Under the pieces are notes generated by a model, which was given only the letters and a program-made list of their open reading frames with translations, was not told the origin of the DNA and did not search any database. This document shows, piece after piece, positions 38,091 to 47,680 of a stretch of DNA of 64,000 bases. Numbering within the stretch: position 1 is the stretch's first letter; each line of letters opens with the position of its first letter. The stretch comes from Anaerolineae bacterium (GTDB lineage Bacteria > Chloroflexota > Anaerolineae > Aggregatilineales > Phototrophicaceae), in NCBI GenBank assembly GCA_022820125.1, contig JAJEGA010000086.1, forward strand, positions 60,554-124,553, written 5' to 3'. Position numbers and translations under genes: made by a program.

Positions 38091-38939
38091 ATGAACCGGC
38101 AGCGGTCAACAAAGCAGCGGGCTCTCGCCTTGGCGCATGGCTTGATTCTGGGCTGCGCGTGCCTGGCGGTGCTGATTCCGCTCGCCTACCTGGTCATCAA
38201 CAGCGTCAAATTGCCGCGCGAGTTTTTGACAGTGCCGCCGACGATCTTGCCCTCGGAGGTGACCTTTGAGCATTATCGCGACTTGTTTGAAGACAGCAAG
38301 ACTGTCCGTCACTTCCGCAACAGCTTGACAGTCACGCTATGGACGACGGGCGTCACGATTATCAGCGGCACGCTGGCGGCTTATGGCTTGGCGCGGATGC
38401 GGCTGTCGGCGAGGATCCTGGCCGGCGTGACCTTCATCTTTCTATTCATTCGCTTTTATCCGCGCGTCACCACCGTCATTCCCTACTTTTTGGTGATGCG
38501 CGAGCTTGACTTGCTGGATACCGTTTGGGCGATCATCATCGGTCAGCTAGGCATCACGATTCCCTTCGTCACCTGGCTGATGCTGGTGGTGTTTCAGGAT
38601 CTTCCGCGCGAGATTGAAGAAGCGGCGCTCGTCGATGGCGCCAGCGTACTGCAGCGATTCTATCGTGTTGTGCTGCCGATTGTGATGCCGAGCGTTTCAG
38701 CCGCCGCCATATTGACGGCATTCTTATCCTGGAATGAATTCCTGATTGCGTCGAGCGTCGCCCGGCGCAAGGCGAGTGTGCTGTCGATGGCGGTGGCCGG
38801 CTTCGTCAGCGATAAGGGCATTCAATGGGGACCGATGGCGGCGATGAGCGTGGTCATGATCGTGCCGATGATTGTATTCGCGCTCTTCGCGCAGAAGTAC
38901 CTGATTCGCGGCATCACCTTCGGGGCGGTTAAGGGCTAG
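38091..38939 (+). CDS. Sugar-type ABC transporter permease 2 (MalG/UgpE-like, cassette 1)
   Basis: This 282-residue protein of about six helices has the EAA loop EAALVDGASVLQRF and the C-terminal RGITFGAVKG typical of MalG-type permeases. The ATG follows GACGAGGCG. Cassette 1 has no ATP-binding gene; a shared MsmX/UgpC-type ATPase elsewhere is expected. Two hairpin repeats facing each other follow 74 bases after the stop. Confidence 0.9.
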   Translation: MNRQRSTKQRALALAHGLILGCACLAVLIPLAYLVINSVKLPREFLTVPPTILPSEVTFEHYRDLFEDSKTVRHFRNSLTVTLWTTGVTIISGTLAAYGLARMRLSARILAGVTFIFLFIRFYPRVTTVIPYFLVMRELDLLDTVWAIIIGQLGITIPFVTWLMLVVFQDLPREIEEAALVDGASVLQRFYRVVLPIVMPSVSAAAILTAFLSWNEFLIASSVARRKASVLSMAVAGFVSDKGIQWGPMAAMSVVMIVPMIVFALFAQKYLIRGITFGAVKG

Positions 38940-39013
38940 GCAAGGTTCGTCACCGCTTGATTAATGGTTCTGGCGGGCGATTTGGCAGGTTGTACTTGTC
39001 AACTTCTAGCGCC

Positions 39014-39083
39014 AGGGGGCGACCGACTGGGTGGCCCCTATAAACCTTGCTGGGTCGGGAGGGCGAGACAAGTCTCGCCCCTA
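39014..39083. repeat. Paired hairpin repeat element after ABC cassette 1
   Basis: A 70-bp unit begins with AGGGGGCGACC and ends with GGTCGCC-like and GAGACAAGTCTCGCCCCTAC parts. Its two inward-facing hairpins are the arrangement of REPIN-like doublets. It lies between the last permease gene and the HD-domain gene. Confidence 0.7.
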
Positions 39084-39182
39084 CAACATTCATGGGTAGG
39101 CGCGGCGAATTTGGCATTGCAATGCGCTGGATATTGAGAACACTTAGGCGAAGAAGGATGACGCGGCGGAAGGCAAAGGAAA

Positions 39183-39746
39183 TTGGATAGGCAAACAGCA
39201 TACGACATCGTCTGTGAATTTGTGGCGTCGGAGTCGCTGCGCAAGCATATGCTGGCGGTTGAATTCGCCATGCGCGCATACGCCGAGCATTATGGCGAAG
39301 ACCCGGAGGCTTGGGGCTTGGTCGGCTTGCTGCATGATTTCGACTGGGAGATTCATCCCTCGCTGGAGCAGCACCCGATGGATGGCGCGCCAATCTTGCG
39401 CGAGCGCGGCTTGGGCGAAGAAGACATTCGCACTATTCTGAGCCATGGTCCGCTGGCGGCTGATGACCGCGTGACGCTGCGCGACAAGGCGCTGTACGCG
39501 GTTGATGAACTGACCGGATTGATCACAGCGGTGGCGCTGGTGCGGCCTAGCAAGGATATCCGCGATGTCAAGCTGCGCAGCATCCGCAAGAAGTGGAAAG
39601 ACAAAGCCTTCGCCGCCGGCGTCAATCGGCAGGATGTGATTGATGGCTGCGAGGCGCTTGGCGTGGATGTGTGGGAGTTTCACCTGCCGCTGGTGTTGAA
39701 GGCGATGCAGGATCACGCCGCCGAGCTGGGGCTCGACGGCGCGTAA
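39183..39746 (+). CDS. HD-domain hydrolase
   Basis: This 187-residue protein carries the metal-binding HD pair in GLLHDFDWEIHP (about 50-61), with an upstream His in LRKHMLAVE and further ILSHGP. Such HD proteins hydrolyse nucleotides or phosphates; the group often begins with a KHMLAVE-type helix, so the TTG start at 39183 (behind AAAGGAAA) looks right. No neighbouring gene hints at the substrate. It is convergent with the LysM gene. Confidence 0.8.
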   Translation: MDRQTAYDIVCEFVASESLRKHMLAVEFAMRAYAEHYGEDPEAWGLVGLLHDFDWEIHPSLEQHPMDGAPILRERGLGEEDIRTILSHGPLAADDRVTLRDKALYAVDELTGLITAVALVRPSKDIRDVKLRSIRKKWKDKAFAAGVNRQDVIDGCEALGVDVWEFHLPLVLKAMQDHAAELGLDGA

Positions 39747-39755
39747 GGCGCTAAA

Positions 39756-41720
39756 TTAGCTGCGGACGTAGACGGGCGTTCCAATTGAAGCGAAGTTATA
39801 GAACCACTGGGCATCTTCGTTCGTCAAATTGACGCAGCCGCGGCTCATTGGCGTACCGAAATTCATGTGCCACCAGGCGCCGTGAATGGCGTAATCCTTG
39901 TAGAAATACATGACCCATTCCACATTGTCTAGCGAATAACCCGGTCCAGACATGGTTTGGCTGCGCCGCTTTAGCCAGATTTTGTGGTCGCCTTTGATTG
40001 TTGGCGTCGCTCTCTTCCCAGCCGAAACCCGCGCCGCCTTTTGCAATACGCCATTTTCGTAGGCGTAGGCGGATTGGGTGCCCAAGACGATGACAATCTC
40101 TCGCCCGGCGCCCACGCGTGGACCAGGCTGATGCGCGATCATGTCGAAATACTTCCAAGCGGCGTATTTCGGGTCGTATAATTCCACATCTTCGCGCTTG
40201 GGGATCAGCAAGGTTGAGCCGACGTTCAGTCTGTTGGGATCGGCAATCTGATTCAACCGCGCAAGCGCAATCCAACTCGTATTCAAATCGATGCCGAGCT
40301 GCGTTAGGAAATCGCCTCGACGCACGATGTAACGCTCTCGATCGCCATGGTGGACGGGCGCGGGCGCGGGTGCGGTATCGGGCGGCTGCGCGGCTGCTTG
40401 GGCGGGGGCGGGCTGGCTGCTGGGCGCCGGCTGCGAGGCGGCTTGCGGCGCGCTGTTCGCAAGATCGTTTAGGCGCAGCACCAGCCCGGAATGAATCCGC
40501 GTGACATCGGCAATGCCGTTGGCGCGTATGAGCGCGTCCAGCGATACGCCATATCGCTTGGCAATGCGGAACAGGGTTTCCCCCGCCTGAACGGTATGCG
40601 TCGTGGCTTCAGGCGCGGGCGCCGGGTTACGAACGGGCGCCGGGTTACGAACGGGCGCCGAGGACACGCTGGATTCGACGGGCGGCGCTGGCTCCGGTGG
40701 CTTGTTCTCGACTTTCGGAGGTTTGCCGCCGGCGGGGATGTCCAGCTTTTGCCCGACATAGATGATTGTGGTCCAGAGTTCGTTCAAACTTTGCAAGTCA
40801 ACGAGCGACACGCCATAGTCGCGTGCGATCGTGCCCAGCGCTTCGCCGAATTGCACCTTGTGTGTGATGCCGCTGGATTCGACCGGCGGGCTCGTCTCAG
40901 GCGGCGCTGCGCTCTCGGCGGGCTCGGTCGATTCTTCAGGGGCGACTGCGATTCTGCCGCCGACGGGTATGTCCAGCTTTTGCCCGACATGGATGATCGA
41001 GGTCCAGAGTCCGTTCAAGCTTTGCAAGTCAACGAGAGACACGCCATAGTGGCGGGCGATCGTGCCCAGCGTATCGCCGAATTGCACCTTGTGTGTGATG
41101 CCGCTGGATTCGACCGGCGGGCTCGTCTCAATCGAAGCTGCGCTCTCGGCGGGCTCGGCTGATTCTTCGGGCGCGACCAAGGCGTTTCCACCGCTGGGAA
41201 TCTTTAGCTCCTGCCCGGCATGGATTAGCCAGCTCCAGATATTGTTCGCCTCTTGCAGTTCGTACAGTGACAGGCCGTAGGCTTTGGCGATGCTGCCCAG
41301 GGATTCTCCGGGGCGCACGATGTGTGTGCCAACCACATTGATGGAGACCGAGCGCGGGACGGCGTTCGATGGAATCGTAAGCACCTGCCAACTGTAAATG
41401 ATATGGGCATCGCTGATGCCGTTCGCCGATGCCAGCGCGCTAAGGTCAATCCCATAGCTTTGCGCGATCAGCCCCAGCGTCTCGCCCGGACGGACGATAT
41501 GGGCGGAGGCCGCCGGACGCTGCGCTTGGGCGACTCCGGCGAGCAGGATAAGCAGCGCCAAAGCCATTAGTGGCAGGGCGACTGAAAGCGGCGCCAATCC
41601 CCCTAAGGGGCGAATTGCAGGACCAATCGGCTTGCGATTGCGGTCTCGCCAGCGAGCGCCGCAATTCAGAATTGAAGCGGGTGATTTTACTTTGTAGTAT
41701 GCTAAGGATGAGTTTGACAT
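39756..41720 (-). CDS. LysM-repeat L,D-transpeptidase (YkuD-type), secreted
   Basis: This 654-residue protein has an N-terminal hydrophobic signal after about 40 charged residues. Six LysM repeats follow (each HxV..G(D/E)xLGxIA..YG...), then a Pro/Ala linker and a C-terminal YkuD L,D-transpeptidase. The catalytic Cys629 is in SRGCVNL, with His613 and His618 in HGAWWHMNFGT. It would bind peptidoglycan and make 3-3 cross-links or anchor proteins. LysM repeats 3 and 4, with their linkers, form two tandem 231-bp units (40741-40971 and 40972-41202), a recent internal duplication. The ATG follows AAGGGGACG. Confidence 0.9.
   Translation of the reverse strand: MSNSSLAYYKVKSPASILNCGARWRDRNRKPIGPAIRPLGGLAPLSVALPLMALALLILLAGVAQAQRPAASAHIVRPGETLGLIAQSYGIDLSALASANGISDAHIIYSWQVLTIPSNAVPRSVSINVVGTHIVRPGESLGSIAKAYGLSLYELQEANNIWSWLIHAGQELKIPSGGNALVAPEESAEPAESAASIETSPPVESSGITHKVQFGDTLGTIARHYGVSLVDLQSLNGLWTSIIHVGQKLDIPVGGRIAVAPEESTEPAESAAPPETSPPVESSGITHKVQFGEALGTIARDYGVSLVDLQSLNELWTTIIYVGQKLDIPAGGKPPKVENKPPEPAPPVESSVSSAPVRNPAPVRNPAPAPEATTHTVQAGETLFRIAKRYGVSLDALIRANGIADVTRIHSGLVLRLNDLANSAPQAASQPAPSSQPAPAQAAAQPPDTAPAPAPVHHGDRERYIVRRGDFLTQLGIDLNTSWIALARLNQIADPNRLNVGSTLLIPKREDVELYDPKYAAWKYFDMIAHQPGPRVGAGREIVIVLGTQSAYAYENGVLQKAARVSAGKRATPTIKGDHKIWLKRRSQTMSGPGYSLDNVEWVMYFYKDYAIHGAWWHMNFGTPMSRGCVNLTNEDAQWFYNFASIGTPVYVRS
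40741..41202 (-). repeat. Two tandem 231-bp units coding for LysM modules
   Basis: Two near-identical units of 231 bp (77 codons) lie head to tail in the L,D-transpeptidase gene. Each starts at a TCCAGCTTTT and spans one LysM module plus linker. Confidence 0.85.
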
Positions 41721-41907
41721 GACATCGTCCCCTTGCTGCCAAAGATGCTCCGGCTGCTTATAGTCAAACCAAAGCGCTGCGAGAAGGCAATGGCATCGGC
41801 GAAGCCGCTGGGAAGGCGAAGGGTATTAGGCTGGCAAGCGTATGGAGAATCCGTTACACTTCGATTCGCAGCGCCAATTCTGCGCGCAGATATGGAGGAC
41901 TGGCTGC

Positions 41908-44046
41908 ATGTCCCAATCAGAATTCAATGGGCGGAAACGGATCAGCAGGCGCATCCTTCTTGGGATATTTTGCCTCGTTCTGGCTCTGACGCCGGCGCTG
42001 GCGCAAAACGCGGTCAATATATTGGAAGCGGGCGCGACAATATCGGGCGCGCTCAGTGCGGAGAGCACTGCTACGACTTATGTCTTTGACGCGGGCGCGA
42101 ACGATTCAGCGACCGTGTCGCTGGAGAATGTGAGTGGCGGCGCGCTCGCTTTGCTGATTAGCGATATCAATGGAAATGTGATTGCGCAGGCGGCTGGCTC
42201 TGTGGGAGTTCGGTCGGTGGCGGCGAGCGATGTGCCGCTCACAAGCGGCGGTCGGTACAATGTGTTTGTCTACTTCGCGCCTGGCAGCGGCGCGCCAGAC
42301 ACCAGCTTTGATATTCGTCTGGATCTGGCCGGCGGCGCGGCCGATTCGGCTGGCGACGCGGCGCAAGCTCCTGAGGCGGACTCGCCATTGATCCTGCTGG
42401 GCGCGGGGATCGAAGCGCGGCTGAATTGGAGAGGCGCGGCGGATCTAAACCTGGAAGTGCGCGACCCCACCGGGCAGGCATTGCATTGGAATTCGCGCAC
42501 GACGAACAACGGCGGCGTATTCGGTTTTGACGCTAACGGCTTGTGCGAGGTGATCAGCGGCAGCCCGGAAGAGAGCGCCATCTGGCAGCCCGGCTTCCTT
42601 GCGACCGGCAGCTACGAAGTAATTGTCTATTACGAGCAGGCTTGCGACACATTAACTGGCACGGTGCCCTTTCAGCTTGAGGTCATCGTAGACGGGGCCT
42701 CCGCCGGGCGCCTGGAGCCTCTGCTCTCGCCCGCAAGCGCCGGCGGAACCAGCGTCTACGTGACGCGCTTTGAGGTGAATGCCGATGGCAGCGGCGCGCT
42801 GAGCGCCGGCGGTCCCTATCCGGATACGAGCCTGACGACGCTTCCGGCTGGTTTCGATTTCGCCAATACCGCGGCGACGCCGATCGTGCGCGAGGCGCCG
42901 GTGGTGGGCGCGATCAGCAACCAGGAGCCTTTCCTCAGCTATTCGTTCGCCGGCGCCGCCAACGAGCTTATTTCGGTCGATATGCAAGCGATCAGCCCAA
43001 GCCTGGACACGCTTCTGCAAATTGTCGACCCCGCGGGCAAGGTGGTCAACGTCAATGACGATGCCGCCGGCGGGACGACCGATTCGGCGATTGTCAACGC
43101 GCGTCTGCTGAGCGCCGGCACGTATACGATCATCGCCACGCGATACGCCAAAGAGATCGGCGGGACGGAAGGACAGTTTCAGTTGACATTGAGTGGCGCC
43201 AGCAGCGATGTCGCGGCGCAAGCGACCAGCCTGAATCTGCCTCAAGGCGATATTGAAGTCAGCTTGTTCTGGAGCACAAGCGCCGACTTGCAGCTGCTGG
43301 TGCGCGATCCAGCGGGTCAGTCTGTATTTGACGACAGTCCCTTTAGCGTCAGCGGCGGCATCTTGCAGGAAGCGGGCAATGTGAATTGCGCGCCGGCAGA
43401 GACGGGAACGCCGGTTTCCTACATATATTGGCCCCCCGGCACGATGCGGCCCGGCACCTATGAAGTGGAAGTTTGGTATCAGAATCCCTGTTCAGATTTT
43501 CCGCCGGCGGTTGATTTCACCCTGTTGATCGAGGTGAATGGCGTTGTGGTGGCGGATGCGCGAGAATTCCCGCAGGCGGGCCAGCGCTACGTCACCAATT
43601 TCACGGTTGCGCCGACGGGCGCGGTGATCGTTGGCGAGGCTGGTTACATTGATGCCGGCAGCGCAACGCTCGCGTATCAGGCTGAAGCCTTCGACGCCCC
43701 GCTGATTGAAGCTGGCGAAATCGTCACCGGCGTCATCAGCGCCGAGAATACATTTGATGTTTATCGATTTGACGGACTTGCTGGCGAGGCGGTAACGATC
43801 AGCATGTCGGCGGCGACGCAGACGCTGGACACGAATCTTTATTTGATCAGCCCGGGCGACCGGCAGATCGCGGCGAATGATGATGCTGATCCGGCGCTGT
43901 CGGGCACGGCGGGCCGCACGACGGATTCGCTGATCAGCGGATACTTGCTAACGGAAAATGGTCCCTATACAATCATCGCGACTCGTTACGCCAATCAATA
44001 TGGCGGGACGCTCGGCGTCTATTCCTTAACATTGCGGAAAAACTGA
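41908..44046 (+). CDS. Secreted protein with alternating PPC-like and beta-sandwich domains
   Basis: This 712-residue protein has a signal peptide (RRILLGIFCLVLALTPALAQ, about 14-33). The rest has repeated beta domains. Two PPC-like modules, YSFAGAANELISVDM... and YRFDGLAGEAVTISM..., each end in a GxY(S/T)(I/L)-type strand and a TRYA motif. Two further modules start LNWRGAADLNLEVRDP and LFWSTSADLQLLVRDP and carry paired cysteines. PPC domains occur in secreted enzymes and surface proteins; no enzyme domain is visible here. The ATG at 41908 follows GGAGG. It is divergent from the L,D-transpeptidase gene and followed by a lipoprotein. Confidence 0.8.
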   Translation: MSQSEFNGRKRISRRILLGIFCLVLALTPALAQNAVNILEAGATISGALSAESTATTYVFDAGANDSATVSLENVSGGALALLISDINGNVIAQAAGSVGVRSVAASDVPLTSGGRYNVFVYFAPGSGAPDTSFDIRLDLAGGAADSAGDAAQAPEADSPLILLGAGIEARLNWRGAADLNLEVRDPTGQALHWNSRTTNNGGVFGFDANGLCEVISGSPEESAIWQPGFLATGSYEVIVYYEQACDTLTGTVPFQLEVIVDGASAGRLEPLLSPASAGGTSVYVTRFEVNADGSGALSAGGPYPDTSLTTLPAGFDFANTAATPIVREAPVVGAISNQEPFLSYSFAGAANELISVDMQAISPSLDTLLQIVDPAGKVVNVNDDAAGGTTDSAIVNARLLSAGTYTIIATRYAKEIGGTEGQFQLTLSGASSDVAAQATSLNLPQGDIEVSLFWSTSADLQLLVRDPAGQSVFDDSPFSVSGGILQEAGNVNCAPAETGTPVSYIYWPPGTMRPGTYEVEVWYQNPCSDFPPAVDFTLLIEVNGVVVADAREFPQAGQRYVTNFTVAPTGAVIVGEAGYIDAGSATLAYQAEAFDAPLIEAGEIVTGVISAENTFDVYRFDGLAGEAVTISMSAATQTLDTNLYLISPGDRQIAANDDADPALSGTAGRTTDSLISGYLLTENGPYTIIATRYANQYGGTLGVYSLTLRKN

Positions 44047-44067
44047 AAGCCCGCGGATTGACAATAC

Positions 44068-44096
44068 TAGGCAAAGCGGGGGTCCTTTGATATGAT
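44068..44096 (+). promoter_or_regulatory. Tentative promoter of the lipoprotein gene
   Basis: TAGGCA (44068-44073) and TATGAT (44091-44096) are 17 bases apart. Confidence 0.35.
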
Positions 44097-44138
44097 GCGC
44101 CCCTATTGCCGCCCGTTTTCAGCCGAAAGAGACATCGC

Positions 44139-44831
44139 ATGAATCGCCGCCTCATTTACGCGCTAATTCTCTTCGCCGCTGTGGCTTTGCCCGGATGCGC
44201 GGGCGAAGTAAACCTGCTTGATGAAACCAAGCTGAAAGACACAAGCCTGTTAAGCGGCGAGCCTTGCGGGGCGCCCTGCTGGAACGAAATCACCCCGGGC
44301 GAAACCAGTTATCGCGATGCGCGGTTGATCCTGGAAAGCTCGGGACGCTTCAAGATTTCGGAGGAATCCGAGCCGGAGGGCGATAACCCGGGCCGGGTAT
44401 TCTCTTTCGCCGAGGGCGAGAACCAGCCTTGCTGCCAGGTCATCAGCCGCGACGGCGAGACGATCACTTCATTCTTGCTGCAGTTGGCGCCGGAGATGAC
44501 CTTCGGGCCGGTATTTGACAAGTATGGCGAGCCGAGCTATGTCGCGGGCCAACAGGTCAGCGAAGAGCAGGCTTACGCGGTTTTCGTTTATCCCGATACG
44601 CCGATGGTGATATACAACTATATCGCCGGTGGCGCCGAGGGCGCGGTGTCGGTGGATAACAAGATCATCGGCGTTATGTATATGGCGCCGGCGGAGATGG
44701 GCGAGCTGCTGACTTGCGCGCGTCTGCATTCGTGGAAAGGCTTCGTATCGCTGCGAAGTTATACCGAGCCCGAAGAGTTCGACTTTGTCGGCGACGGCGT
44801 CGGGGATGAAAAAATCTGTCCCGAGAGTTAG
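44139..44831 (+). CDS. Hypothetical lipoprotein
   Basis: This 230-residue protein has a signal peptide with lipobox LPGC and Cys20 as lipidation site, followed by an acidic extracytoplasmic domain with paired CxxxC (SGEPCGAPCWNEI) and NQPCCQV cysteines. The first part may be disulfide-bonded. No family was recognised. It stands between the PPC protein and the S1 gene on the same strand. Confidence 0.75.
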   Translation: MNRRLIYALILFAAVALPGCAGEVNLLDETKLKDTSLLSGEPCGAPCWNEITPGETSYRDARLILESSGRFKISEESEPEGDNPGRVFSFAEGENQPCCQVISRDGETITSFLLQLAPEMTFGPVFDKYGEPSYVAGQQVSEEQAYAVFVYPDTPMVIYNYIAGGAEGAVSVDNKIIGVMYMAPAEMGELLTCARLHSWKGFVSLRSYTEPEEFDFVGDGVGDEKICPES

Positions 44832-44882
44832 GCCGGCTGTTGATCAAGCATCAGATCTACATTGTTAAGGAGCAAGGGCAAG

Positions 44883-45569
44883 ATGGCGGTAGAATCAATC
44901 GCGCTACAAGTAGGGGCGGAAATACGGGGCAAAGTCAGGCATATTGGCATTTATGGCGCGCTGGTTGATATCGGCACGGGGCAGGACGCGCTGCTGCATA
45001 TTTCCCAGCTTGCAGACAATGAAGAGCGCCGTTTTGAAGAGGTGGCGCAGCCGGGCAGCGAGATCAGGGCCTTTGTTTATAAGACGCGTCAGGATGGCTA
45101 TGTGGCTTTGACGATGGAGAAGCCGCCGCTGATTCCTTGGCCGACCATCAGGCAAGGCTCTAGCTATTCCGGCGAGGTGATTCGCGTGGAAGACTTTGGC
45201 GTATTCGTGGATTTCGGCGCGGAACGCCCGGGCATGGTGCATGTGTCGGAGATGTCTGACGATTATGTGAAGACGCCGGGCGATGTCGCTTCGGTCGGCC
45301 AGACGGTCGAGGTGCGCGTTCTCAAGAAGAACGGGCGCTCGAGACAGATTGACCTGACGATGAAATCGGCGCCGGAAGACGAAATAATGCGCGCGGATGA
45401 CGATGACGAAGAAGCCGTGCCCACGGCTATGGCGCAGGCTTTCCAGCGGGCGATGCGAAGCGAACCACTGGCAAACGCGCCGAGCGATCAGCAGCAAAGC
45501 GCGCGCTTGAATCATCGCGCGAAGCAGGAAGAGATCCTGGCGCGGACGCTACGCGGCTCACAGTCGTGA
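44883..45569 (+). CDS. Double S1-domain RNA-binding protein
   Basis: This 228-residue protein has two S1 OB-folds at about 8-77 (GKVRHIGIYGALVDIGTGQDALLHIS) and 88-160 (SGEVIRVEDFGVFVDFGAERPGMVHVS), then a charged, probably disordered tail ending near residue 228. Such proteins bind single-stranded RNA, often on ribosomes or in RNA decay. It resembles small S1 proteins of the YugI/GSP13 kind but with two domains. The ATG at 44883 follows AAGGAGCAAGGG. Confidence 0.82.
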   Translation: MAVESIALQVGAEIRGKVRHIGIYGALVDIGTGQDALLHISQLADNEERRFEEVAQPGSEIRAFVYKTRQDGYVALTMEKPPLIPWPTIRQGSSYSGEVIRVEDFGVFVDFGAERPGMVHVSEMSDDYVKTPGDVASVGQTVEVRVLKKNGRSRQIDLTMKSAPEDEIMRADDDDEEAVPTAMAQAFQRAMRSEPLANAPSDQQQSARLNHRAKQEEILARTLRGSQS

Positions 45570-45768
45570 GCGAGAGCCGATAGCAAGTGTCAACATCAGC
45601 GGAATACGGCAAACGAAACGAATTCAGCGACGCTGTAGCGTATTGAAACTGCGCTTGACTATCACAAGTGGATCCTCGGATTACTGGCGCTTGGTCAGAT
45701 TTTTACGCTGGGCCGACTGTTTGAAATCTTCTAATGCAACCGTGAATCGAACATCGACCAACTGATCC

Positions 45769-46251
45769 TTATGCGGTGTTGAAGACCTCGCGGTAGACGC
45801 GATAGCAGACCAAAGCGAAGAGGATGGTGAAGTTGGTCTCGTGCGTCAGGCACCAGGGGCAGAGCGCTTCCAGCAGCGCGAACTGTACATAAACCAGCCA
45901 CATTGAAAACAGCCAAGCGAACAAACCAATGCCAAATGCGATCAGCCGAGCCCAAGCCCGCAGGAATTCGACGCGATCCTCCAGCAATAGAATCGCTCCC
46001 ATTGCCACATAAACGGCGAAGCCCAGGTATGCGATGGGCAAGCCCCCCAACTCGGAGTACTGGCTGTTGAGCACGACGTTGCAATTGAAGGGTCCCGATT
46101 CGACGCATACAGCCGGCGCCTCGGCGATCTTCAGGTAGCTTAGGTATCCGGCGACCATGATGCCCACGACGACCAGAAGCAGCTGGGCGCGGCGAACGAG
46201 ACTGTCCCGTCTGTCTTGCGCTGCGGATCCTTCATCAGTAAATGTCGTCAT
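45769..46251 (-). CDS. Vitamin K epoxide reductase (VKOR) family protein
   Basis: This 160-residue inner-membrane protein has about four helices. It holds the expected redox residues: the CPWC active pair at Cys131 and Cys134, and the loop pair Cys49 and Cys57. Bacterial VKOR reoxidises DsbA-like thioredoxins and passes electrons to quinone, supporting disulfide formation outside the cell. No fused thioredoxin domain is present. It lies 15 bases after moeA on the same strand, so they probably share a transcript. Confidence 0.85.
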   Translation of the reverse strand: MTTFTDEGSAAQDRRDSLVRRAQLLLVVVGIMVAGYLSYLKIAEAPAVCVESGPFNCNVVLNSQYSELGGLPIAYLGFAVYVAMGAILLLEDRVEFLRAWARLIAFGIGLFAWLFSMWLVYVQFALLEALCPWCLTHETNFTILFALVCYRVYREVFNTA

Positions 46252-46266
46252 CGCTACCTCGCGGTT

Positions 46267-47514
46267 TCACTCAATGCTGCGCAGCGGCAGGACGTCCACT
46301 TCGCTGCCAGCTGGCATAAATGTTTGCTCTTCGGGAATGATGGCTAAGCCGTCAGCCAGCACCATGGACATCAAGGCGCCGGAGCTTTGGATGCCGGTGG
46401 AGCGCGCAACCAGCCGGCCCGGTTCGCGCTGGAGCTTGACGCGGGCATAGGTGCGGCGTCCGTCGCCGCGCATGTCATCGGCGATGGTCGCCTTGACTGT
46501 ACGCTGATTGAAATCGCGTCCGGCGATCTTAGCCAGCGCGGGGCGCGCCAGCACTTCAAATGTCACCATGGTCGATACAGGGTTGCCAGGCAAACCGAAG
46601 AAGGGAATGCCGCAAATCGTGCCGTAAGCAAGTGGTTTGCCGGGCCGCATGTTAATGCGCCAGAAGTCGATCTCGCCGAGCTCGTCCATGACGACTTTGA
46701 CCAGGTCGGCGGCGCCGACGGAGACGCCGGCGGTGCTGATGAGCAGGTCGGGGTTTATTTCCAAGGCGCGGCGATAGAGGTCGCGGATGGATTCCAGGCT
46801 GTCTTTGGCGATGGGCAGGCGAATCGGCAGGCCGCCCGCTCCTCGGATCAAGCCGGCAAGGGTATAGCCATTGGTATCGCGGATTTTGCCCGGCGTCAGT
46901 TCATCGTAGATGTCGACAAGTTCGTCGCCGCTGCTGAGGATGACGACCTTGGGCTGCCGGATGACCTCGACGCGCGGCAAGCCGATGCCGGCGATCATGC
47001 CGATTTCGGCGGCGCCAACGACTGTGCCAGCGGTCATGATGGTATCGCCAGCGCCGATGTTCTCGCCAGCAAGGCGAATGTTCTCGCCCATCGCCAAGCT
47101 GCGAAACAGGCTTACCCGCGCTGGCAAAGGGCTGTCATTGCCTTTGCTCCAGTTGTCGTCGGTGTCTTCGACCGGGATGACGGCGGTGGCGCCCTTCGGT
47201 ATCGGCGCGCCGGTCATGATGCGGGCGGCTGTGCCCGCCTCGAGCTGACCGGCCGGGGCGCTGCCAGCCATAATATCCATGATGACCGAGAGCGACACCG
47301 GGTTGGCGCGGCTGGCGGCGGCGCTGTCTTCGCAGCGGATGGCGTAGCCGTCCATCGCCGAATTATCGAAGGGCGGCAAGTCGATGGGCGAGATGATGTC
47401 TTCGGCGAGCACGCGGTTGTATGAATCGGGCAGGGAGACGGTCTCGGCTTCCAGCGTTTTTATGTCGGCGAGGATCTTCGCCAAGGCGCTATCGACATTG
47501 AGCAGTGGTTTCAC
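46267..47514 (-). CDS. moeA: Molybdopterin molybdenumtransferase
   Basis: This 415-residue enzyme inserts molybdate into adenylylated molybdopterin. Family motifs are intact: FDNSAMDGYAI, GATAVIPVEDT, STAGVSVGAADLVK, GKPLAYG and GLPGNPVSTMV. Length is typical. The start is a GTG behind GGAAGGAGCCCC. An extended -10 promoter lies upstream. The vkor gene follows closely. The window's Mo hydroxylase and YqeC-MocA genes show that this organism uses molybdopterin enzymes. Confidence 0.96.
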   Translation of the reverse strand: MKPLLNVDSALAKILADIKTLEAETVSLPDSYNRVLAEDIISPIDLPPFDNSAMDGYAIRCEDSAAASRANPVSLSVIMDIMAGSAPAGQLEAGTAARIMTGAPIPKGATAVIPVEDTDDNWSKGNDSPLPARVSLFRSLAMGENIRLAGENIGAGDTIMTAGTVVGAAEIGMIAGIGLPRVEVIRQPKVVILSSGDELVDIYDELTPGKIRDTNGYTLAGLIRGAGGLPIRLPIAKDSLESIRDLYRRALEINPDLLISTAGVSVGAADLVKVVMDELGEIDFWRINMRPGKPLAYGTICGIPFFGLPGNPVSTMVTFEVLARPALAKIAGRDFNQRTVKATIADDMRGDGRRTYARVKLQREPGRLVARSTGIQSSGALMSMVLADGLAIIPEEQTFMPAGSEVDVLPLRSIE

Positions 47515-47547
47515 GGGGCTCCTTCCTGGCGTCTGTTACGATGGCGC

Positions 47548-47556
47548 ATTATAGCA
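47548..47556 (-). promoter_or_regulatory. Extended -10 promoter of moeA
   Basis: TGCTATAAT on the minus strand contains a perfect TATAAT preceded by TGN, about 35 bases before the GTG; a good -35 box is missing, as extended -10 promoters allow. Confidence 0.5.
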
Positions 47557-47680
47557 TAATCTTTACGCTACTCGCGGGCTCCCCGTCGGGCTGATTTTGC
47601 GGCGCCCATGAAAGGCGCTAGAATCGCCGAGTTGCATTATTCGCACAGTAGCATGTTCTGACCCCAAAGAGGAGGATGAA

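Noticed and set aside
40741..41202. Tandem repeats as a CRISPR array
   Set aside because: Period is 231 bp with no spacers and the units encode LysM modules.
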